The notes beneath the pieces are model-generated. The model saw only the letters and a list, made by a program, of their open reading frames with translations. It ran no database searches and had not been told where the DNA came from. This document shows positions 39,001 through 48,000 of a stretch of 64,000 bases of DNA, one piece after another. Where the stretch lies: assembly GCF_910592395.1 (NCBI RefSeq), contig NC_088317.1, positions 11,844,001 to 11,908,000 of the forward strand. The letters run 5' to 3'. The DNA is from Lineus longissimus (taxonomy: Eukaryota; Nemertea; Pilidiophora; Heteronemertea; Lineidae). Each line of letters opens with the position of its first letter. Position 1 is the first letter of the stretch. The position numbers were made by a program, and so were the translations under genes.

Positions 39001-42000
39001 ACAGGTGAGCCAAAAACCCGGGTATTATGTGATGTAGTCTCATGAGTACTGTCCTCAGTAAAAAATATCATGATTCAAGCTAGCATAATTCATGAGATAT
39101 AGCCAAAAGTAGTTTTTGCGCATAAAGCCAAGTGTAGGTCGAAAACCGTCAAAACTGCCAAAAGGCACAATGGTACCATAACACTTCAAACCACCAAGAG
39201 ATGAAATGCCCAGCATTTATGGTTACGGATATATGCTCCGGAAACCACTGATGGTCAATTTACGCTTCTTGACCCCTGTGACCTTGAAATGTAGGTCAAA
39301 TCAAAAACCCAGGTATTATGTGATGTAGTCTCATGAGTACTGTCCTCAGTAAAAATATCATGATTCTAGCTGGCATAATTCATGAGATATAGCCAAAAGT
39401 AGTTTTTTGCATGAAGCGCCCCCTGGGGCCAAGTGTAGGTCGAAAATCGTCAAAACTGCCAAAAGGCACAATGGTACCATAAGACCTTCAAACCACCCAG
39501 AGATGAAATGCCCAGCATTTATGGTTACGGATATATGTTCCGGAAACCACTGATGGTCAATTTACGCTACTTGACCCCTGTGACCTTGAAAAGTAGGTCA
39601 AATCAAAAACCCGGGTATTATGTGATGTAGTCTCATGAGTACTGTCCTCAGTTAAAATATCATGATTCAAGCTAGCATAATTCATGAGATATAGCCAAAA
39701 GTAGTTTTTTGCATAAAGCGCCCCCTGGGGCCAAGTGTAGGTCGAAAACCGTCAAAACAGCCAAAAGGCACAATGGTACCATAAGACCTTCAAACCACCC
39801 AGAGATGAAATGCCCAGCATTTATGGTTACAGATATATGCTCCGGAAACCACTGATGGTCAATTTACGCTACTTGACCCCTGTGACCTTAAAAGTATGTC
39901 AAATCAAAAACCCGGGTATTATGTGATGTAGTCTCATGAGTACTGTCCTCAGTAAAAATATCATGATTCTAGCTAGCATAATTCATGAGATATAGCCAAA
40001 AGTAGTTTTTTGCATGAAGCGCCCCCTGGGGCCAAGTGTAGGTCGAAAACCGTCAAAACTGCCAAAAGGCACAACGGTACCATAAGACCTTCAAACCACC
40101 AAGAGATGAAATGCCCAGCATTTATGGTTACGGATATATGTTCCGGAAACCACTGATGGTCAATTTACGCTACTTGACCCCTGTGACCTTGAAAAGTAGG
40201 TCAAATCAAAAACCCGGGTATTTTGTGATGTAGTCTCATGAGTACTGTCCTCAGTTAAAATATCATGATTCAAGCTAGCATAATTCATGAGATATAGCCA
40301 AAAGTAGTTTTTCGTATAAAGCGCCCCCTGGGGCCAAGTGTAGGTCGAAAACCGTCAAAACTGCCAAAAGGCACAATGGTACCATAAGACCTTCAAACCA
40401 CCCAGAGATGAAATGCCCTGCATTTATGGTTACGGATATATGTTCCGGAAACCACTGATGGTCAATTTACGCTACTTGACCCCTGTGACCTTGAAAAGTA
40501 GGTCAAATCAAAAACCCGGGTATTATGTGATGTAGTCTCATGAGTACTGTCCTCAGTAAAAATATCATGATTCTAGCTAGCATAATTCATGAGATATAGC
40601 CAAAAGTATTTTTTTGCATGAAGCGCCCCCTGGGGCCAAGTGTAGGTCGAAAACTGTAAAAACTGCCAAAAGGCACAATGGTACCATAAGACCTTCAAAC
40701 CACCCAGAGATGAAATGGCCAGCATTTATGGTTACGGATATATGCTCCGAAAACGAGATCAACGGACAGACGGCCCGACAGACAGACGGACAGACGGCGA
40801 ACGCCTCGACAATACCCCTCTAGCTTTATGGGCTGAGGGGTAAAAACATGTGAAGACGTCTATTTGAGGCACGACCGCGCACCGAAAAACATGTAAAGCG
40901 CCACCCAACGTCTATTCGAGGTACCACCGCTTTTTTGCGGTTTTCACTGCCCATAGGGTTGCTGGGGCCAAAGACCAATCATGAGTGTGTTCTGTTTAAT
41001 CTCGCGAGAGTGGTTTTGTGCTTTGTATTTTTTTGTCAATTCTTCTACGACCATGATGCCAATTTCCAGGTATTCAAATTTCTACAAGGCAATTTGTATC
41101 ATATTTGAATATTTTGTTCATCATCCATTTCTCCTCCTCATTAAGATAATGGCATCACTGCAAAGCTCTTTTCAACTAAGAATCCATAAGGTGGACAATA
41201 CCAAAGAGACAAGTCAATGCGGTAAACAAACTTCTACTCAATAAGCGTTTTCGATTACTGAAGTGCCAGACCGAAGTGAGCAAACCTCGCAGTGGGTTAT
41301 TTCGGCATAAAATGGCCACCGCATGTGATTTTTGAGAAAAGATGGCAGACGATCCTGTAGATGCCGGCTTTGCGATGTACGCAAATGTGTTTTATTGCAT
41401 CAGACTGTAGTTTTTTGACAAAAATAGAATGGATGTTGGATAAAATTGATATTAGAATATGAAACATTTGGTCCATAAGCTTAGTGAGTAGTTTTTGTAG
41501 TTTTCTATCAGCCGTATTAAAATGTGGTTCCTGCTTCGTAAAAATTCATCACGAATGCTTCCGAAAACACCCGAGGCCAGTTTCGTGAAGCCGGAGTTAT
41601 CAACAGTGTAGCAATGCGCCACAACCACCGTAACGTCGCCACAACAAGCACAGTAGCCAGCGACGTCAGACCTGTCACTTGAACAACAAGAGGTGTAAGG
41701 GCCTGGCGCTCAGCTGAAATAGATAGGTGAAGGCAAGGGCCAAGTGTGTGTTGGAACCCCGTTATTATGAGGCAACGTGAAGCTGTAACGTCTAGCACGC
41801 AGAAGTGCTGGTGCGAAAGACCTTCTTGCTAGATCAGTGCGTGCTGAAGCACTGAGTTGACGTCACCCTGCTATTATGACGTAAAGTCATTTCTATTGCC
41901 GTTGCAGAAATGGGGTGTGCGATGACGTCAAGAAGTTGTGTGGTGACGTCAAAGAGTGGAGTCCTTGTCTTCATGCAGCGTAGGTGGAACTAATAACATG

Positions 42001-45000
42001 CACATGGACACAAGGTACATAATTATTACAATGTATTTTGTGAGGTGGGGCCTGGTGCTTTACAATGGTCAAATTAACCAACTGTTGTCTGTACATTGAT
42101 GAAGTGGATGCAGCCAAATGTTTAGGATGGTCTTTTTTGTATGTGAAGAAAAGAAGATAAAGAATTGGTTAACAAAATTAACTTTATTGGTGCGGCACAT
42201 ATTTGATGCCTTTCGGCAGATATTTAAAGCGCCTTGCGGCAGATATTTGATGCCTTGCGGCAGATATTTGATAACGCTCTCCGGGAATGGAAAGCAGTAA
42301 AACGAGTAAGCACACCTTACTCTGAATGTTGGAACAGCAAGTGCTTTCCTGGACATGAAATGTGCCAACGACTCCTCTTGCAATAACCAACAACAGTTAA
42401 TCTGTAAAAAAAAGAGAAGAGAAATTAACACTGACTGAATAAAAAAGGGTGACATAGACGGGGAAATGTACACCACCGGATACAGTCTGTGCTTGATCAG
42501 GCATTTGTCAGATGATATCCTGAACAAGGCATCTATGGAAGCAAATCCAGAAAGAGACTTAACCTTCGAAGGGCACACTTATTACTCAGTGAAAAGTCAG
42601 TCTTGTGGGCTGTTTTCAAATTCAAAATAAAAGTGTAACCTCTTTAAATTAGTCTCACAGACTGAACCATAACACTCAACAGCCAACCGTGCCCACATGA
42701 TGTGAGCCGAGAGCTGGGCTTAAAGATGAGCGAGTGGTGTACTACATTTTGAAAATTGTCTATCGTCTACGACATGTGACAGAACAGGATCTAGTGGACT
42801 TAATGATGAGGTCCTATCAAATAAGGTGTCCATCAATTGAATCATGAGGGCCTGTTGAGTTATACTCTAAGCCTGTCCTATAGGGCTAGGCTATCGTTTT
42901 TGTCCTTTTTACAGCCTACAGCATGGCCATGCACAGCGCAGTGTACAGACAGTACACGATTGCAAACCAAAAACATGAGCATTGCTGCGTAACGAAACTG
43001 CAGTGGAATTCATACTACGATATCATAATGTTATTTATCTACTGTACACATACATTGCCACGTCTTTTACGATATCATAATGTGACTTTGAAAATAATTG
43101 TTGTCACGGCCAATGACCAGACAGGGAGAAAACAAACGTAAATGGCGAGATTTGTTGCAAAATAGCCAAGTCAGAGTTGCGATGACACTAAGTGGTGATG
43201 ATATCGTCAGTTCTATTTATCTCCCAATTGCAATTAGGAGGAGTCAGAGGTGAGATGACACTAAGTGGTGATGATATCGTCAGTTTAATTGTACTGTTCT
43301 ATTTATCTCCTAATTGCATCACCACACTGTGGCCATTTCTATCACCACTATCACCATACTCTTGACATGGTCCCTATATTGTGGGCAACATTACAGGCAA
43401 TGTATTTTATACCAGGCGGCCGCGGATCCATACACAAGAAAGGATAGAGCGGGAAGACAAATCCAGGAAGACACAGTAGGCGTGCAGAATGGTGCAAATG
43501 CCAGACTGAATTACATTCGGGGGTTACATCCAACACCAAGTTGTATAGCACACATGCAATTTTGAGACATACTGACTGAGAAAAAAGACTTAACAAAAAT
43601 TAGTATAGGGGATTATTTCAGTGTCCCCATATTATTGCAAATACGCATGCCCTATTAGAGCTACAGACGGTCACAATCAATAATTATGCAATACAGACGT
43701 CTACATACATCGTTACTATTGATTATTAAGTTTATTATAGTAAGATTTCAAAAGGCCAACAGACCATGACGCCTTAATGATGATGATAATGATGATGATG
43801 ATAAAATAATGAGAATAATACATCTATAAAATGCTATTAATTACCAATAACTCATAAATGAAGCTGATAGTGATGGGCAAGTTCTGACACAATACCTGCA
43901 ACCCCTTTCATTTCGCTCAATGGACTGATCCAAATACCGACGACGCTCTCTGCTTTGCACTGCCAAAATTATTTCCCTTGTCATGATATAAAGAATTTGG
44001 TCCTGCAATGGATGACCAATGAAATGGCCAGGGCCATTGTGCTCACCTCATGTGGAGGAAAGATGGATAAAGAGCATGGTATTGTGTCATGTAGTGTTAG
44101 GTTTGATGTAGGTCCAAGCAATTACAATTTCCCCAAAATGGCCAATTTACAGTACATTCGACCTCTGTGACCTTGAAAAGTAGGTCAAATCAAAGAAGAC
44201 CCGGGTGACACATTGAATGGTTGTTAGAATTAGATGTACCTATGATTAAGGAATTGAACCCGAGGCGGAGGACCTTGGTTGAGTTACCAAGACACTCGAG
44301 GGTGGAGCTAAAATACAGTCCAAACCCTCGCCTGTCGGCTCGGGTTTGGACTGTATTTTAGCTCCACCCTCGAGTGTCTTGGTAACTCAACCAAGGTCCG
44401 AAGCCGAGGGTTCAATTTCTATTCTAAAATACCTCAAACTTAAAAAGATAGGCCACGAAATAACTTGAATATGTGCGAATTTGGCAAATTCCATCCATCG
44501 CCTGCCCGGAGCGCCGGTAGCGCCGTTGTTTACATTATGTTACGGCAGCCCGTATAGGAAGTTCGGATCGGCTCGCTCAAGTGAGGCTAAAATCCGCGCA
44601 AATGGGCTATTTGGAGCGTTTTTCTCAGCAAATATGTGTAGTGCTCATTAAAAAACTTAGGGTGGTTGATGCTTCCTTGGCTGATTTGTGTTTGAAGCAG
44701 TGTTTTGAGAGCCTCAAACTTCTGAAGTGAGCTGTGTGCATGGTTCCACATTTTAGTGCAACCCGAGGGAACTTTGGTAGAGCATCTTGGTTGTGTGTCC
44801 AAAACACTCCACTCTCAGAACGAGGCTTATGCATTTTCCATTTAAAAGTTGACTTTACGGTACCAAGGTATTTTAGAATATAAAATTGGTGCCAATCGGG
44901 CAAGTCATTACTAGGAATAATGGCATTTTCAAGAATTTGGGATTTGGCCCCCTCCCTGGAGGCCAAACGGCAAATCAGATCGCACCAAACTTCGGTACCT

Positions 45001-48000
45001 AAGATCACCTTACCAAGGGGTACATGTGTACTTAATTTGTGATCAATAGTCATTGCAGTTAAGAAACGTGCCATAGTTAAGGCCCGACGGCGAATTTACG
45101 CCATTTGACCTCTGTGACCTTGACAAGAAGGTCAAATTAAAAACCTGTGTGACATATACTGTATGGTGGTTAGATGTACCCATGATATCAAATTGGTGGC
45201 AATCGGGCAAGAAGTTAAGGAATAATCACATTTTTAAGGTTTTTGGATTTTGCCCCCTGGTGGTCAAGTGGTGAATCATATTGGACCAAACTTCGGTCCC
45301 TGAGATCACCTGACTAAGGGGTAAATGTGTACCAAATTTGGTATCAATAGTCATTGCAGTTTAGAAACGTGCCATCGTTTCATCCTAACGGCCAATTTAC
45401 ACCATTTGACCTCTGTGACCTTGAAAAGGAGGTCAAATCAAAAACCCGGAGGATATATGATGCACCTTTGCTAGAAGTACCTACCATATTTTTTTCAAAA
45501 TTTCCCGACTACTATTAAGGGAGATATTGCATATTTTCACTTTTAACGTTTGGCCCCCTGGTGGCCAAACCATGAAACGAATCAAACCGAAACTTGGTCT
45601 CCAAGGTGTCATTACATAAGGGTACATGTGTACCAAGTTTCAACTCAATAGCTCTAACAGTTACGAAACGTGCCCTGCTAACGGACGACGGACGACGGAC
45701 GACGACGACGACGGACGACGGACGACGGACGCCACGGTATGGGATAAGCTCACCTCTGCTAAGAGGTGATCTAATAAAAAGGTAAAAAAAGATCAATTCA
45801 TGATATATAAGCGATAGTTAACCACATGTAGCGAAACGACCGAACATGTAGCGAAACGACCGAACTATGTAGCGAACTGGCATGTAGCGAAATGGTCGTG
45901 TAGCGAAACGACCGGATACCACCACAACAACTCAGGGACCGTAGCCAAAATGGCCGACGGCGAATTCTTCGGTCGCTAGCGCAGTAAATAAACAAGCATC
46001 AATTTTACCAACTTTGGGTCATCAAAGTTACAGAACTGTTAGAAATACATCTAAACAACATATATATACAGTTTAAAGTGAATAAAAATCCCGATTCAAC
46101 CTCCGGGCGCTACCTTTTTTTCTACGCCAGACTCCGGGCCCTACCGGCCGTTATTTAGTGCGACCGCCACCAGAGTGTTTATCAAGATCTTTCGCCGTAT
46201 TAATTGCGCGTTTTAGGCAGATTAATCAATTATTACATGCATGCATTATATATCACCGATATGATAATTGCGTAGGCTATTTGAAACTAAGTTCAGATAT
46301 TATTTCGATCTTTGAATTGAATTTAGGCGAGTGATTTTTGACACCCGGTCGACATATCAGGACTTGCAAAATTCACGCAAGATCGCCTGCATCATCGGCA
46401 CGTTTGAAAACCGAATTTCACAAATTCATCACATACCATATGTATCACCACAAAGTTAACTCTCTAGACTATTTGAAACCAAGTTCAGATACTTATTTTC
46501 ACAAAAATTCGAAGCTAAGCAAGCGATTTTTCACTGGTAGAGATTCGACGGAAACAAATTTCTCGTTCTAAAATGACATGAGACAAGCACCAACTTTCGC
46601 TAATTTGTGCACAAAATTTCCGCAATATTATAAGCCCCCCTTCTTAGGAGGGGCTCTTAAGAAACACGCGTGTGCGGGAGTATAATGATGAGAAATAACG
46701 AGAGTAACTATTGTATATCCTACAAACAATTTTTTTTGGTTTTTCAAAATGGCGCTGAATTAACTCCGTTTAGTTTACGATTTCTCCGCGATCTTCCGGA
46801 GGTGGTTGCTATCCCATTGGTTGAAATTAATTCAAATCTTCATGGGAATTCGCTACATATGCCTAAGAAATTGGCCAATTATATTAATATTTTTATTAGA
46901 GAAATATCCGTCCTAAATAATGACAGAAAAGGGTGGTTTATTTCAATTTTGTGTCGACATGGTTGAGGTCACGTGACATAAACAAAACAATCGCACACAC
47001 CCATCCAAAAAAGGCACTTTAAGAAAAACAAATACGTTTTTCCTTCTTAAAACCACACTGACGACTGAGCTATTTTGGTCTACTACCCAAATCTGAAGTA
47101 TCAAAATGAATCACAAACTAGAACTAGCTCCATTTAGCAAAAGGTGCGTAAAAAGTTCGGGTGAGCGACATACTGCACCCTAGCGGCCAATAATTAAAGT
47201 ACTTTCAGCCGTCTGCTCCGGTCTCGTTAGGGAGTTTTTCCAAAATGTACGCAATGATGACTACCCCATTAACAGGACGTAACATCTATTTTAAAATGCG
47301 TTTCCAAAGTGAATGCATGAGGACAACCCATTTGTGTCGTATATCACTGGAAACGCCCGATTCCCGTGAATAAGGACAATCACAATGTATTACATTACCA
47401 AAACAAAAATGTGTCGGAAGGAACTATGGATGGTCCCAACATGGGGGGTTTGGGGGGGGGGGGGTTTCCCCTCCATTGTACTGGGTAAAAATGTAACGCT
47501 ATCATAGGGGGGGTTCGGGGGTGCCCCCCTGACCTAAAGGGGGGCTCACCAAGTCCTTGACTTTACATATTAAAGAACTCATGATAAATTTGAATTAGAA
47601 AGACTCTTTTCAGTACCTAAACAAATTTCAGGTACATGGTCATGTTGATTAAAAGAGTATAAACCGATTGAACATGAGAAATTTCACCCACCTTCATTGA
47701 CATGATTGAAGCAGCGACTACCGCCATTTTTAAATAATGGCATCTCTTCTATTGATCGGCCAATCAGCGGCACTGCTTGCAAAAAGTTGAGCCCGCGCCA
47801 AATTTGAAATCGCCAAAATTCAGTCAATGTGCCTGCAGCGCCAACTGGCGGTGAAAACTATATCAATTCCATTAAAAGTAAAAATGAAAAAATATTAAAA
47901 AATATTCAGCCACATTTGAAAACAATATTTGCTCTGTGGACCGAGGTAAAAAGGGGAAGAAATCTAAACGCGAAATGACCTCATTCTCTTAATACAGGTC

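Larger units (their letters stand above)
31933..40842 (+). mobile_element. Helentron-like composite, family D, 8.9 kb with nested elements
   Basis: The 5' part has ATAACCCCTCAGCCTATT and the 3' hairpin ACCCCTCTAGC...GGGCTGAGGGGT, so the subterminal repeat is inverted at the other end. A GACAGACGG-rich tract precedes the 3' hairpin. Between them are direct repeats with GAAATTGACGGAAACCGAT (32190, 35102, 35250), a 300-bp tandem array, and nested elements at 32299-35069, 35540-38161 and 38234-39012. No Rep or helicase ORF was seen, so I take it as non-autonomous, swollen by insertions. Confidence 0.6.
30248..40949. mobile_element. Outer foldback element of the 30-41 kb nest
   Basis: The left end GTGAAAACCGCAAAAAAGCGG...TAGACGTTGG...GACGTCTTCACATG (30248-30350) recurs inverted at 40846-40949. 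Interior units with CGGTCGTACCTCAAATAGACG and AAAGAGGACGTCG repeat in both directions. Without its nested insertions it would be about 700 bp. No ORF and no clear target duplication. Confidence 0.65.
44019..45773 (+). mobile_element. Helentron-like element, family A copy 5, interrupted
   Basis: Family A ends and units; the last bases read GTGATCTA, where other copies have GTGAGCTA, which weakens the 3' hairpin. Interrupted between 44247 and 44879; on both sides the sequence is collinear with the other copies (CCTATGAT then ATAAAATTGG), with AT doubled. Confidence 0.85.

Noticed and set aside
31933-40842. Autonomous Helentron with Rep/helicase
   Set aside because: No rolling-circle Rep motif or helicase ORF found; its length comes from nested insertions.
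42069-42578. 169-codon minus-strand ORF
   Set aside because: Crosses a 23-bp tandem repeat, has no domain and no fit to TTI1 phases.
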